Shown here piece after piece: positions 1-10,154 of a DNA stretch of 64,000 bases. Origin of the DNA: Erysipelotrichaceae bacterium (GTDB lineage: Bacteria; Bacillota_I; Bacilli_A; Erysipelotrichales; Erysipelotrichaceae); the NCBI GenBank assembly GCA_009773735.1, contig WSYG01000005.1, positions 47,007-111,006 on the forward strand. The letters are read 5' to 3'. The notes under the pieces are model-generated. The model was not told where the DNA came from. It was given only the letters and a program-made list of their open reading frames with translations, and ran no database searches. How positions within the stretch are numbered: position 1 is the first letter of the stretch; every line of letters starts with the position of its first letter. The position numbers and the translations under genes are program-made.

Positions 1-45
1 TTGGAAAAGCTGTTGAAGCTTTTCTGTAAACTGATTCATACTCAT
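1..45 (-). CDS. clpB: Start of a ClpB-like chaperone gene (partial, runs off window)
   Basis: Only the first 15 codons are present, read leftward off the window edge. They begin MSMNQFTEK, which resembles the start of ClpB N-domains. An AAAGGAG ribosome binding site lies 9 nt upstream of the ATG. The position directly after dnaJ in a CIRCE-controlled operon fits the ClpB disaggregase, which works with DnaK/DnaJ/GrpE. The identification rests on a very short peptide plus context; a terminator separates it from dnaJ, so it may have its own promoter or depend on readthrough. Confidence 0.5.
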   Translation of the reverse strand, partial: MSMNQFTEKLQQLFQ

Positions 46-63
46 AAGGAAGGCTCCTTTCTA

Positions 64-91
64 ATAAAAAAGTAACAGTGGAGCTGTTACT
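64..91 (-). terminator. Intrinsic terminator at the end of dnaJ
   Basis: An 8-bp stem AGTAACAG/CTGTTACT with a 5-nt loop is followed on the minus strand by a T run. It overlaps the dnaJ stop codon. Confidence 0.75.
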
Positions 92-1202
92 TGAATGTTT
101 TCTTAAACCGCTCGTAAATACTTTCTTTGCCTCTTAATTGGCGAAGCTTTTCATACAGCTCTTTTTCTTCACGGGTTAAACGATCATCGACTTCAATCTT
201 GACTTCGACATATTGATCTCCCATGTGTGAACTGTTGATTTCTTTCATACCTTTTCCTTTTAGTCTAAACTGAGTGCCGTGTTGAGTAGTAGGCGGGATC
301 GTCAATTCGACATCACCATACACTGTAGGAACATCGACCTTGGTTCCTAAAGTCGCATCTAGGGCACTTAAAGGAATCTGAATGTAGATGTTGGAACCTT
401 CACGAATGAAGTATTTGTGTTTACCAACCAAAACTTCGATGAAGAGATCTCCATTAGGACCCCCATTGACACCCTTTTCACCACGATGCGGCACTCTTAA
501 GCGTTGTCCGCTTTGAATACCTGCGGGGATTTTAAGATCAACGGTGACCTTTTTATGCTCATGGCCGCTGCCATTACATTTCTTACACTTGTTGACGATC
601 TTTTTGCCTGTTCCACGACAATCTGGACAAGGAGCACTGCTTTGGAATACCCCAAATGGGGTTCTTTGTTGCTGGGTGACTTGACCTTTGCCTTGACAGG
701 TTGAGCATACTTTAACATCGTCTTTGGAATGCGCACCTGTACCCATACATTCTGAACACTGTTCATCGACATCGATGGTAAAGCTACTTTCTTTGCCGGT
801 CACCGAATCCATGAAATCAATGTTCATTCTCATTAAGCGATCTTCGCCTTGTCTTGGACCTGTGGTGTTTCTGCGTTGTTGGCCACCCATGCCGCCCCCA
901 AAGAAAGACCCAAAGATATCATTCAGATCGCCGAAGTCCGCAGAGCCGCCAAAACCTTGACCGAAACCACCGGCCCCTTCCATACCCGCATGACCAAATT
1001 GATCATATGAAGCGCGTTTTTGGGGATCCATAAGGGTCTCATAGGCTTCCTGGACTTCTTTGAATTTTACGTCAGAACCTTTTTCTTTATTGACATCAGG
1101 ATGAAATTTCTTGGCTAATGAACGATAAGCCTTCTTGATGTCTTGGTCCGTGGCACTTTTAGATAAGCCCAGTACCTCATAATAATCACGTTTCTCGGCC
1201 AT
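87..1202 (-). CDS. dnaJ: Chaperone protein DnaJ
   Basis: Hsp40 co-chaperone that stimulates DnaK ATP hydrolysis and delivers unfolded clients in the cytoplasm. The J domain at the N-terminus carries the HPD motif, followed by a G/F-rich stretch. Four CxxCxGxG zinc-finger repeats are intact (CSECMGTG, CSTCQGKG, CPDCRGTG, CKKCNGSG), followed by the C-terminal substrate-binding domains. It is about 371 aa, normal for type I DnaJ. The ORF track starts five codons earlier, but those codons contain the GGAGG ribosome binding site; the ATG at 1202 (MAEKRDYYEV) is the better start. It is the last gene of the hrcA-grpE-dnaK-dnaJ operon before a terminator. Confidence 0.97.
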   Translation of the reverse strand: MAEKRDYYEVLGLSKSATDQDIKKAYRSLAKKFHPDVNKEKGSDVKFKEVQEAYETLMDPQKRASYDQFGHAGMEGAGGFGQGFGGSADFGDLNDIFGSFFGGGMGGQQRRNTTGPRQGEDRLMRMNIDFMDSVTGKESSFTIDVDEQCSECMGTGAHSKDDVKVCSTCQGKGQVTQQQRTPFGVFQSSAPCPDCRGTGKKIVNKCKKCNGSGHEHKKVTVDLKIPAGIQSGQRLRVPHRGEKGVNGGPNGDLFIEVLVGKHKYFIREGSNIYIQIPLSALDATLGTKVDVPTVYGDVELTIPPTTQHGTQFRLKGKGMKEINSSHMGDQYVEVKIEVDDRLTREEKELYEKLRQLRGKESIYERFKKTFK

Positions 1203-1217
1203 ACTTCCTCCACTCAT

Positions 1218-1240
1218 AAACCTGAGATCAACTCAGGTTT
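1218..1240 (-). other. Intercistronic hairpin between dnaK and dnaJ
   Basis: A perfect 9-bp inverted repeat AAACCTGAG/CTCAGGTTT with a 5-nt loop sits between the dnaK stop and the dnaJ ribosome binding site. No T run follows, so it is not a standard terminator. It could stabilise or process the mRNA, or tune dnaJ translation. That role is inference. Confidence 0.5.
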
Positions 1241-1247
1241 AATGTTT

Positions 1248-3080
<1,833 letters not shown>

Positions 3081-3620
3081 TTACTCACTGATTTTAACCA
3101 AAGATGCTCTGAGTAAGCGATCTTTGAGAACATATCCTTTTTGTAAGACTTCGATGATGATTCCTGGTTCTACACCTTCTTTTTGTTCGGTGAGAATGGC
3201 ATGATGTAAATTGGGATCTAAAGGCTGATCTATTGCCAGTATTTCCTCAACACCTTCATTTTTCAAGGCAGCTACCAGTTGATCATACGTCATCTGGATG
3301 CCTTTGGTTAAAGAAGAATCCTTGTCTTCGATATTCTTAAGTGTTCTTTCTAAGTTATCCAATACTTGTAAAATTTCTTTGGCGAAGCTTTGGATACGAT
3401 ACTTCTTCGCAACCTCCATGTCACTTTGATTGCGTTTTTTGAAGTTTTCCGCATCGGCATAAGCCTTGAAGTATTCATTTTTCAGTTTCGCATTTTCGAT
3501 TTCCAATTCTACGATCTGATCTTTTAACTTCTTGTGCTCCTTATGCTCCTTCTTTTCGTGTTTGTCCAAATGTTCTTCATGGACTTCTTCTGGTTGTACT
3601 ACTTTTTCATTGTCTTCCAT
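3081..3620 (-). CDS. grpE: Nucleotide exchange factor GrpE
   Basis: GrpE exchanges ADP for ATP on DnaK. The protein has a charged Glu/Lys/His-rich N-terminus, a long coiled-coil region (KDQIVELEIENAKLKNEY...) and the C-terminal beta domain ending VLKDRLLRASLVKISE, a typical GrpE signature (VLRPALVKVS-like). It is about 179 aa, normal length. The ORF track begins at a TTG, but AAGGAG lies 6 nt before the next codon, ATG at 3620, which is the better start. The ATG overlaps the hrcA stop (TGATG), so the two genes are translationally coupled. Confidence 0.96.
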   Translation of the reverse strand: MEDNEKVVQPEEVHEEHLDKHEKKEHKEHKKLKDQIVELEIENAKLKNEYFKAYADAENFKKRNQSDMEVAKKYRIQSFAKEILQVLDNLERTLKNIEDKDSSLTKGIQMTYDQLVAALKNEGVEEILAIDQPLDPNLHHAILTEQKEGVEPGIIIEVLQKGYVLKDRLLRASLVKISE

Positions 3621-4617
3621 CAATCTCTCCTTTTTCCGTATATTTTTTCTATGGCTTTACTCATGAATTCCATCAAAGCCACTACGCGGTTATATTCCAT
3701 TCGACTGGGTCCAACCACCATCAACTGTCCACTTTCATCGTTATTGAGATTAAACGTAGAGGTGACAATGGCAACATCATCCATCCATACTAAGGAAGAA
3801 TGATCCGAATGGGTTAACTTCAAAGCATTTCGATCTTGACCAATTTCACGCCAGATCGCACTGTTTTCAAACATCCCTAACAATTGTTTCAATTTTGCGA
3901 TATCCGCAAATTCTGGTTGATTGAGTAGGTTATTTTGACCACTGGTATAATAGTTATCACTGGCAAATTTGAGGAAGGCATTGAAGAAAGCTTCAAAGAC
4001 GACTTCATATTGTTTAATGGCTTTAGCCAAGATCGGTTTGATCAAATTCAGTTTGGCTTTGATTTCAAATAAAGGGGTTCCGCTTAATCGTTCATTAAGG
4101 ATCTTACAACACGATGCCAATTCTTCAACAAAGAGGCGATTTTCGGTATGACCCGTGTTGGTAATGAAGATGGCGACGGCTTGATTTTGATCGATCGGGA
4201 ATAAATCGATGTGTTCTAATGTTTGGGTATGAGCTTCTGGACCCAATACAAGCGATGTAAGATTGGTCATTTGCGATAAGATATCACAACTTCTTTTGAT
4301 GACCTCATCGATTTTCATGGCTCGATCGGAGAAGACTTCTCGCAAAACAAGTTCAAGTTTTTCATCCATCTTTTCAACCATAATGTTTTCGACATAGTAT
4401 CGATAACCCTGGGTAGATGGGACACGACCCGATGAAGTATGGGTCTTTTCTAAATAACCCAACAGTTCTAATTCGCTCATTTCATGACGGATGGTGGCTG
4501 AGGAATAAGGCAAACGATATTTCTCGACCAAAGTCTTTGATCCAACGGGTTCAGCGGTTTGAATATGTATTCATCAACGATGGCGCCTAAGATTTCAATC
4601 AGTCGATCAGTTAGCAC
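3620..4617 (-). CDS. hrcA: Heat-inducible transcription repressor HrcA, apparent frameshift near the N-terminus
   Basis: HrcA binds CIRCE and represses class I heat-shock genes, with GroEL/ES helping it fold. The open frame from 4531 contains most of HrcA (SSATIRHEMSELELLGYLEKTH, then SSGRVPSTQGYRYYV and the GAF-like C-terminal region). The missing first ~27 residues are readable upstream in another frame: a GTG at 4617 after AAGGAGG encodes VLTDRLIEILGAIVDEY, then after about CATAT at 4562-4568 the frame must change to continue IQTAEPVGSKTLVEKY. This looks like a 2-nt AT gain or 1-nt loss. As written, the winged-helix N-terminus is broken. Sequencing error and real loss are both possible. 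Confidence 0.85.
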
Positions 4618-4626
4618 GTTTCCTCC

Positions 4627-4653
4627 TTAGCACTCCCTAATGGGGTCTGCTAA
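4627..4653. promoter_or_regulatory. CIRCE operator 1 (degenerate)
   Basis: TTAGCACTC-N9-GTCTGCTAA matches the CIRCE consensus TTAGCACTC-N9-GAGTGCTAA at 16 of 18 positions. It lies between the -10 box and the hrcA ribosome binding site. Confidence 0.85.
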
Positions 4654-4654
4654 T

Positions 4655-4682
4655 ATTATAGCAACTCATTTAGCACTGTCAA
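4655..4682 (-). promoter_or_regulatory. Sigma-A promoter of the hrcA-grpE-dnaK-dnaJ operon
   Basis: On the minus strand TTGACA (4677-4682) and TATAAT (4655-4660) are both perfect consensus, with a 16-nt spacer. The -35 box lies inside CIRCE operator 2 and the start site falls at CIRCE operator 1, so HrcA binding would block polymerase at both ends. Confidence 0.9.
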
Positions 4683-4696
4683 GTCTTAAGTGCTAA
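4670..4696. promoter_or_regulatory. CIRCE operator 2
   Basis: TTAGCACTG-N9-AAGTGCTAA matches the CIRCE consensus at 16 of 18 positions and overlaps the -35 box of the hrcA promoter. Confidence 0.88.
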
Positions 4697-4713
4697 TATG
4701 GGTGAGTTCACAT

Positions 4714-4735
4714 AAAAAATGACCTTTCGGTCATT
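4714..4735 (-). terminator. Terminator after coaD
   Basis: Minus-strand stem AATGACC/GGTCATT with a GAAA loop, followed by a T run. It overlaps the coaD stop codon and insulates the heat-shock promoter. Confidence 0.8.
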
Positions 4736-5210
4736 CTAGATATTTCTTTAAGATCACGTCTTTGATTTCAGGTGGAATAAAGCTGGTTAAGTCACCATGA
4801 TTGAGCGCAACTTGCTTAACGACACTGGATGATAAGAAAGACCACTGAGGATGCGTCAATAAGAAGATGGTTTCAACATCTGGGTTTAAGATCATGTTGG
4901 CCGTAGCTTGCTGAAGTTCATATTCATAATCCATGACCGCTCGAATGCCTCTCACTAAAACGGTTGCCCCTACTTTTTGGGCATAATCTACCGTTAAACC
5001 TGATTGTGCACTGATGGTGACATTAGAAAACTTCGTGATGACACTTTCCAACATCTCAATTCTTTCTTCGATCGAAAAGGTAAACGCTTTATTGGGATTG
5101 GTCATTATGACCACTTCCAGTTCATCAAATATCGCAGATGCACGTTTGATGACATCTAAATGACCATTGGTCAAAGGATCAAAAGATCCTGGATACAGTG
5201 CTTTAATCAT
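4731..5210 (-). CDS. coaD: Phosphopantetheine adenylyltransferase
   Basis: Catalyses 4'-phosphopantetheine + ATP to dephospho-CoA, the penultimate step of coenzyme A synthesis. The nucleotidyltransferase motif is visible at the N-terminus (YPGSFDPLTNGHLDVI, a TxGH-type motif), as are LVRGIR and the C-terminal SSSVVKQVALNHGDLTSFIP block. At 159 aa it is full length. It overlaps rsmD by 8 bp and has a GGAGG ribosome binding site. The rsmD-coaD order is common in Bacillota. Confidence 0.97.
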   Translation of the reverse strand: MIKALYPGSFDPLTNGHLDVIKRASAIFDELEVVIMTNPNKAFTFSIEERIEMLESVITKFSNVTISAQSGLTVDYAQKVGATVLVRGIRAVMDYEYELQQATANMILNPDVETIFLLTHPQWSFLSSSVVKQVALNHGDLTSFIPPEIKDVILKKYLE

Positions 5211-5757
5211 GTTTCCTCCGGTAATAGTGTAAGGCTACTGTGCCATACACCGCAGTCTTTTCTAATGTGTAAGCAGGATGCTCAATCAGTGATGCATCTT
5301 TAGGTTGCTCTATGACCATTATACTGTCTTCAAGGATCAAATCATAGTGTTTTAATGCCTCTAGGATACCTACCAGATCCACCTTTAAATAAGGAGGATC
5401 AAGATAAACAAAATGAAACTTCAGTTCTTTCTTCGATAGATAACGCAAAGCTTGAAATGCATCCATTCGATATACTTGGGCTTGTTTCTCACAGCCCAGT
5501 GCTTTGATGTTGGCGTGAATAACATGTATGGCATCTTGTGAACCATCCACAAACACAACCGGTTGCATACCTCGTGATATCGCTTCTAATCCAATGTTTC
5601 CACTGCCCGCAAATAGATCCAATGCGGATTTTCCAGAAATGTTGGGTCCTAAGGTAGAAAACAAGGCTTCTTTTACTTTATCTAATGTAGGTCGAGTAGA
5701 AGATCCTTCAACGGCTTTGATCAATCTAGATCGATAGGTTCCCGCAATGATCCTCAT
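5203..5757 (-). CDS. rsmD: 16S rRNA (guanine966-N2)-methyltransferase RsmD
   Basis: SAM-dependent methyltransferase that modifies 16S rRNA G966. The start MRIIAGTYRSR and the STRPTLDKVKEALFS block are typical of RsmD. The SAM site reads DLFAGSGNIGLEAISRG and the N-methyltransferase catalytic motif is DPPY. 184 aa is normal. It overlaps both neighbours (ftsW-like upstream by 4 bp, coaD downstream by 8 bp), which implies one operon. Confidence 0.95.
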   Translation of the reverse strand: MRIIAGTYRSRLIKAVEGSSTRPTLDKVKEALFSTLGPNISGKSALDLFAGSGNIGLEAISRGMQPVVFVDGSQDAIHVIHANIKALGCEKQAQVYRMDAFQALRYLSKKELKFHFVYLDPPYLKVDLVGILEALKHYDLILEDSIMVIEQPKDASLIEHPAYTLEKTAVYGTVALHYYRRKHD

Positions 5758-6938
5758 GGCTTAATCTCTGCTTTTTGAAGGGATAACAAACGTTGTGCGA
5801 TACCTAAAGCAAACATGATCGATAAGATACTGGATCCTCCAGAACTGATCAACAGTAAAGGCACACCTGTAAGGGGGATCAGAGCTGTTACACCTCCCAC
5901 ATTAAGAATAAAGTGCAATAAGAGATAATAAGCAACCCCACTCAATATCATCTTATGGGCATCTTGATTGGTCTTATAGGCAGCGATAAATATTTTAACA
6001 ACAATAAATAAAGTCAACCCTGTGACAGCGATAACACCAAGAAAGCCAATCTCTTCAGCAATGATTGCCAATATAAAATCAGTTTGGGCAGCTGGTAAAT
6101 AACCATATTTTTGTAGACTCTTCCCAAAACCGACCCCAAACCAATTCCCCTTCACAAAAGCCATCAATGAACTGACCAACTGATAACCTGTCCCATAACG
6201 GTTAATAAAAGGATCAACTGTATTCTCAAAACGATTGACCATATATTCAGGGATCCCTAAACCTCTAATCAAATTCAAACCAAAGTCCGTTAAAAGTAAA
6301 CCCGCAAGAATCAAAAACCCAGCGAATCCGATTAAAACAGACCACTGTATTCCTCTGATACTTGGGGCTGTAGAAAGTAAGAAAACCAACGCACACATCC
6401 CAAGCATGACCACAGCTGATCCAAGATCTGACTGTAAGATCGCGATAATAAACAGTAACCCACCGATAAAAAACAGTGGCATCTTAAGAAGTTGACCTCT
6501 TTTAGCTTTGGCGACTTTAACATCTCCCAAATAAACAGCCAAAATAATAACCGCGATCATCTTTAGAAATTCAGAAGGCTGAATACTAAATTTTATAAAA
6601 GGTAAAGGAATAGGAATCCACGCTTTAGCACCATTGATTTCTGGAAAAAACAGTGGAATGATCGCAAACACAAAAGAAAAAAACATGATTAGAAAATAAT
6701 GACGTCTAAAAAAGTCCAACTCGAAATGTTTACTGAACCATACATAACCAACATAACCCAAACTTAAAAATATGATTTGTTTAACAATGACCAGTAATAT
6801 ATCAAAAAGTTGCACATCAGAAGTCATTGCAGCTGAGCCACTCATGACCAATCCGATGATCATTAAGCCAATCATGGCCAATTGAATCGATATGTCTCTG
6901 CCTTTGGGCAATTTGAGTGAGAATTGTTTTGTTTTCAT
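5754..6938 (-). CDS. ftsW: FtsW/RodA/SpoVE-family peptidoglycan glycosyltransferase, FtsW-like
   Basis: Polytopic SEDS protein that polymerises lipid II with a partner class B PBP. About ten membrane segments are visible. Family motifs include KAWIPIPLPFIKFSIQPSEF, TDFILAIIAEEIGFLG and the C-terminal ISSGGSS, which favours FtsW over RodA. It is about 394 aa. Two ATGs stand in tandem; the second (6938) is chosen because a TACAAT -10 box ends 7 nt before it and no Shine-Dalgarno exists, suggesting a leaderless message. Its presence argues that the organism makes a peptidoglycan wall. FtsW versus RodA cannot be settled here. Confidence 0.85.
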   Translation of the reverse strand: MKTKQFSLKLPKGRDISIQLAMIGLMIIGLVMSGSAAMTSDVQLFDILLVIVKQIIFLSLGYVGYVWFSKHFELDFFRRHYFLIMFFSFVFAIIPLFFPEINGAKAWIPIPLPFIKFSIQPSEFLKMIAVIILAVYLGDVKVAKAKRGQLLKMPLFFIGGLLFIIAILQSDLGSAVVMLGMCALVFLLSTAPSIRGIQWSVLIGFAGFLILAGLLLTDFGLNLIRGLGIPEYMVNRFENTVDPFINRYGTGYQLVSSLMAFVKGNWFGVGFGKSLQKYGYLPAAQTDFILAIIAEEIGFLGVIAVTGLTLFIVVKIFIAAYKTNQDAHKMILSGVAYYLLLHFILNVGGVTALIPLTGVPLLLISSGGSSILSIMFALGIAQRLLSLQKAEIKP

Positions 6939-6945
6939 CATTTTA

Positions 6946-6951
6946 ATTGTA
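6946..6951 (-). promoter_or_regulatory. -10 box for ftsW-like gene (leaderless arrangement)
   Basis: TACAAT on the minus strand ends 7 nt before the second ATG. No clear -35 box was found. Confidence 0.45.
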
Positions 6952-6994
6952 TCAAATAAAAATAGGCTTATAATGAACTTAGGGCATTTATTAC

Positions 6995-7022
6995 TTGTAA
7001 ATCATCTGACTTTCTGTATAAT
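6995..7022 (+). promoter_or_regulatory. Promoter of def-rnjA
   Basis: TTGTAA (6995-7000), 16-nt spacer, perfect TATAAT (7017-7022). The start site would lie about 50 nt before def. Confidence 0.65.
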
Positions 7023-7078
7023 AAGTCTGTCAAGAGTGATAGTGACATATCATCAGCGCGTGTGAAAGGTTTTTTTAA

Positions 7079-7636
7079 ATGAGAATCAACTATGAATCCA
7101 TCGTTAAAGATACAGATCCAATACTGAGAAATAAGTCAGTACCCATTGATGTGCCTTTAAGTCATAAACATACGGCCTTAGCTAAACGGATGCTTCGTTA
7201 TGTCAAAGACAGTCGTGATGAAGAAAAAGCCGAAAAATATCAACTAAGACCTGCTGTAGGTTTAGCAGCCCCACAAGTTGGAGAATTTGTCCACATCATC
7301 ATGGTCATGATCGACACAGAAGACGATCAACCTAAGAGTTATTTATTGGCCAATCCTAAAATCATTGCTCATTCTGTTCAACAAGCTGCACTAAAAGGCG
7401 GCGAAGGTTGTTTAAGCGTAGAAATCGTTCATGAAGGCTTTGTGAAGCGTTCAGCACGCATAACCGTTAAAGCTTATGATATACTGTCTCAACAAGAAGT
7501 CCTGCTTAAAGAACATGGTTATGCCGCCATAGTCATACAACATGAAATAGATCATTTAAACGGCATATTATTTTACGATCGAATCGATGCGAATAACCCT
7601 TGGGCTATGAGCGAAAACATGATCGTCATCGAATAG
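7079..7636 (+). CDS. def: Peptide deformylase
   Basis: Metallo-amidase that removes the N-formyl group from nascent proteins. The three hallmark motifs are present: GLAAPQVG, EGCLSV and the metal site QHEIDHLNG. 185 aa with the Gram-positive (type 2) insertion between motifs. AAAGG lies 8 nt before the ATG. The next gene, rnjA, starts 8 nt after the stop, so the two form an operon. Confidence 0.97.
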   Translation: MRINYESIVKDTDPILRNKSVPIDVPLSHKHTALAKRMLRYVKDSRDEEKAEKYQLRPAVGLAAPQVGEFVHIIMVMIDTEDDQPKSYLLANPKIIAHSVQQAALKGGEGCLSVEIVHEGFVKRSARITVKAYDILSQQEVLLKEHGYAAIVIQHEIDHLNGILFYDRIDANNPWAMSENMIVIE

Positions 7637-7644
7637 GAGTCCTA

Positions 7645-9384
7645 ATGGAACTAAAAAACGAATCCTCAGAACACAAGACATTTAACCGCGCGACGGATAC
7701 CTTGGTTTATGCTTTAGGCGGGCTTGGTGAAGTCGGTAAAAACATGTATTGCTTTGAACACGGCGAAGAAATCATTATTTTGGATGCTGGTGTACGCTTT
7801 CCTGAAGAAAGCCTTTTGGGCGTTGACTATGTCATCCCTGATTATAGCTATCTGCAGCGCAATCAACATAAAATCAAAGCGTTGATCATCACCCATGGTC
7901 ATGAAGACCATATCGGTGGTATTCCATTTTTGATGCAAAGCGTCAAACTGCCTAAGATCTATGCTCCCCAGTTTGCGGCAGCCTTGATCCAAAAGAAACT
8001 TGAAGAACGAAGACACTATAAGATCGATATCGAAATCATCGATGATGATTCTCGAGTTGAAACTGAATTCTTTAAGATCGGCTTCTTTAAAACGACTCAT
8101 TCTATTCCAGATTCACTAGGTGTTTTACTTAACACACCAAATGGTCGTATCGTTGAGACAGGTGACTTTAAGTTTGACTTGACCCCTGTTGGAGCCAATG
8201 CAGACTATCAAAAAATGGCATATATTGGACAAATCGGTGTAACACTTTTAATGAGTGATTCTACCAATTCTTCGGTCAATGGATTCTCAATTTCCGAACG
8301 AGAAGTTGCTGCATCTCTTTTAGACATAACCCGTAAAGCTCAAGGCAGACTCATTGTCGCGACATTTGCGTCTAATGTTTACCGCGTTAGACAGGTCATT
8401 GAAGCAGCTATTGCGTGTGGGCGAAAAATCGTTGTCTTTGGCAGATCGATGGAAAATGTCGTCGCCATCGGTAAGAAATATGGACACATCAAAGTAGAAG
8501 ATGGAAATTTCGTTGAACCTGAGTATCTTAATACGATACCTGCCAATAAGATCTGTATTTTAGTCACCGGAAGTCAAGGTGAACCTTTGGCCGCTTTATC
8601 AAGAATGGCCAATGGGACCCATCGTCATCTCAGAATCATTCCTGGTGATACTGTTGTATTTTCAAGTTCACCGATTCCTGGCAATGCATTGTCGGTTAAT
8701 GCAGTGGTGAATCAATTGACGCGATCAGGCGCAAACGTCTTGACCAACTCACTTTTAAACTCACTTCATACAACTGGACATGCTTCACGTGAAGAACAAA
8801 AACTCATGTTACAGTTGATCAAACCACACTTCTTCATGCCGATGCATGGTGAATATAAGATGTTGAAGACGCATGCTAAAACTGCCATCGAAACAGGTGT
8901 CGATCCTGATAAGGTCTTTATCTTAGCCAATGGGGATGCTTTGGTATTGCGTGATGGGGTTGTCTTCCAATCTGATACACGTATTCCTACTGATGATATC
9001 TATGTTGATGGAAATGATGCATCTGGTTTATCCACCTCTGTCCTAAAAGATCGTAAGATCTTGGGTGACAATGGTATGGTTGCCGTCATCGTTTCAATCG
9101 ATTCACGTTTCAATAAGATCTTGGTTAGACCAAGTATTGTCTCTAGAGGTTTCGTACATTTGAAAGAAAACCAAACCTTGCTAAAAGAAGCTGAGCTTAT
9201 CGTCTATGATGCGCTTAAGAAAACCATGATGAACAAGGTTACCTTCAATGATCTCAAGAATGCGGTAAGAACCTCCTTAGAACCTTATCTCTATCTAAAG
9301 ACAAGACGCAATCCAATCGTCATCCCAGTCATCCTAAATCAAAAAGCAGCCATGGTCAGTAAACAAAAAACCAATCAATTCTAA
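7645..9384 (+). CDS. rnjA: Ribonuclease J
   Basis: Metallo-beta-lactamase/beta-CASP RNase with 5'-3' exonuclease and endonuclease activity, central to mRNA decay in Bacillota. The metal motif HGHEDHIGG is present near residue 80, followed by the beta-CASP region and RNase J C-terminal domain. The ORF track starts upstream inside def; the ATG at 7645 (MELKNESS) with TAGGAG just upstream is the better start, giving 579 aa. It is the second gene of def-rnjA and is followed by a strong terminator. J1 is more likely than J2, but paralogue assignment is inference. Confidence 0.95.
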   Translation: MELKNESSEHKTFNRATDTLVYALGGLGEVGKNMYCFEHGEEIIILDAGVRFPEESLLGVDYVIPDYSYLQRNQHKIKALIITHGHEDHIGGIPFLMQSVKLPKIYAPQFAAALIQKKLEERRHYKIDIEIIDDDSRVETEFFKIGFFKTTHSIPDSLGVLLNTPNGRIVETGDFKFDLTPVGANADYQKMAYIGQIGVTLLMSDSTNSSVNGFSISEREVAASLLDITRKAQGRLIVATFASNVYRVRQVIEAAIACGRKIVVFGRSMENVVAIGKKYGHIKVEDGNFVEPEYLNTIPANKICILVTGSQGEPLAALSRMANGTHRHLRIIPGDTVVFSSSPIPGNALSVNAVVNQLTRSGANVLTNSLLNSLHTTGHASREEQKLMLQLIKPHFFMPMHGEYKMLKTHAKTAIETGVDPDKVFILANGDALVLRDGVVFQSDTRIPTDDIYVDGNDASGLSTSVLKDRKILGDNGMVAVIVSIDSRFNKILVRPSIVSRGFVHLKENQTLLKEAELIVYDALKKTMMNKVTFNDLKNAVRTSLEPYLYLKTRRNPIVIPVILNQKAAMVSKQKTNQF

Positions 9385-9387
9385 AGA

Positions 9388-9410
9388 AGAGAGCCTTGCG
9401 GCTCTCTTTT
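9388..9410 (+). terminator. Terminator after rnjA
   Basis: Stem AGAGAGCC/GGCTCTCT with TTGC loop and a trailing T run. Confidence 0.88.
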
Positions 9411-10083
9411 ATCTGATCTCAACAGCTCCCATAACGGCTGTATATTGGACATTGATCGTAAATTGGGCATTTGGATCACCAGGATTGGTGTTTTCATAGC
9501 CACCCATAACAGGTGTCCCACTCACTACGATTCTTACATTTCTAGGCAAGATCACTTCAACGGCCCCCATCACTGCGGTACATTCGATATTGACATCCTG
9601 TTTGATGATGACTTGCGATAAATCAAGTTCAGCACCACCCATGATGGCTGAAACACTGCAGCCTTTAAAGTCTTCTGAAATTACTCTTTCATCTAAACCT
9701 CCCATAAACGCTGAGAATTCTTTTCCGTTGGAACGAGTCGGTCTAATGAAATCATGGGTATGCCGATTGATTCTTGTCCAACCACTAAAGAACAACAATT
9801 GAATCCCAAGTAAAACTAAAAACAAGGCTAATAGATGAAGTTCTTTACCTTGAAACCATTCTAAACCAGCATTCTTTGCAAGATAAAAAGAACCAATGAT
9901 GATTAAAAAGACACTTAAGATTCTAAAAGAACCCCTTCTTATGATGCCTGATAAGCCAAACAGAATCAATACAGATGGCCAAATGAAGCTCCAGACCTTA
10001 ACATCAGGTCCAAATACTTGAAGTGTGTCTGCTAAAACCAGTATTCCAAAAACTACCAAAATAAGTCCAATGAATTTTCTCAT
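9409..10083 (-). CDS. LiaF-like cell-envelope membrane protein
   Basis: About 224 aa. The N-terminal half has four hydrophobic helices (GLILVVFGILVLAD, VWSFIWPSVLILFGL and others). The C-terminal half is a soluble beta-helical domain with repeated MGG/MGA units (FMGGLDE, IMGGAELDL, VMGAVEVILP, VMGGYEN, VMGAVEI), as in the LiaF/YvqF C-terminal domain. LiaF inhibits the LiaRS envelope-stress system, but no liaR/liaS is adjacent, so only a general envelope role is proposed. The start MRKFIG at 10083 follows AAAGGAGAACTC; the earlier ORF start has no ribosome binding site. A TATAAT lies just upstream (10102-10107). Confidence 0.75.
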   Translation of the reverse strand: MRKFIGLILVVFGILVLADTLQVFGPDVKVWSFIWPSVLILFGLSGIIRRGSFRILSVFLIIIGSFYLAKNAGLEWFQGKELHLLALFLVLLGIQLLFFSGWTRINRHTHDFIRPTRSNGKEFSAFMGGLDERVISEDFKGCSVSAIMGGAELDLSQVIIKQDVNIECTAVMGAVEVILPRNVRIVVSGTPVMGGYENTNPGDPNAQFTINVQYTAVMGAVEIR

Positions 10084-10101
10084 GAGTTCTCCTTTTTTTT
10101 C

Positions 10102-10107
10102 ATTATA
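10102..10107 (-). promoter_or_regulatory. -10 box of the LiaF-like gene
   Basis: Perfect TATAAT on the minus strand; TATTGA lies 17 nt further upstream as a weak -35. Confidence 0.5.
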
Positions 10108-10154
10108 ACCCTTCTGGCGATTTTTCAATAGGGTCTGTGTTAAAATATGTTCAT

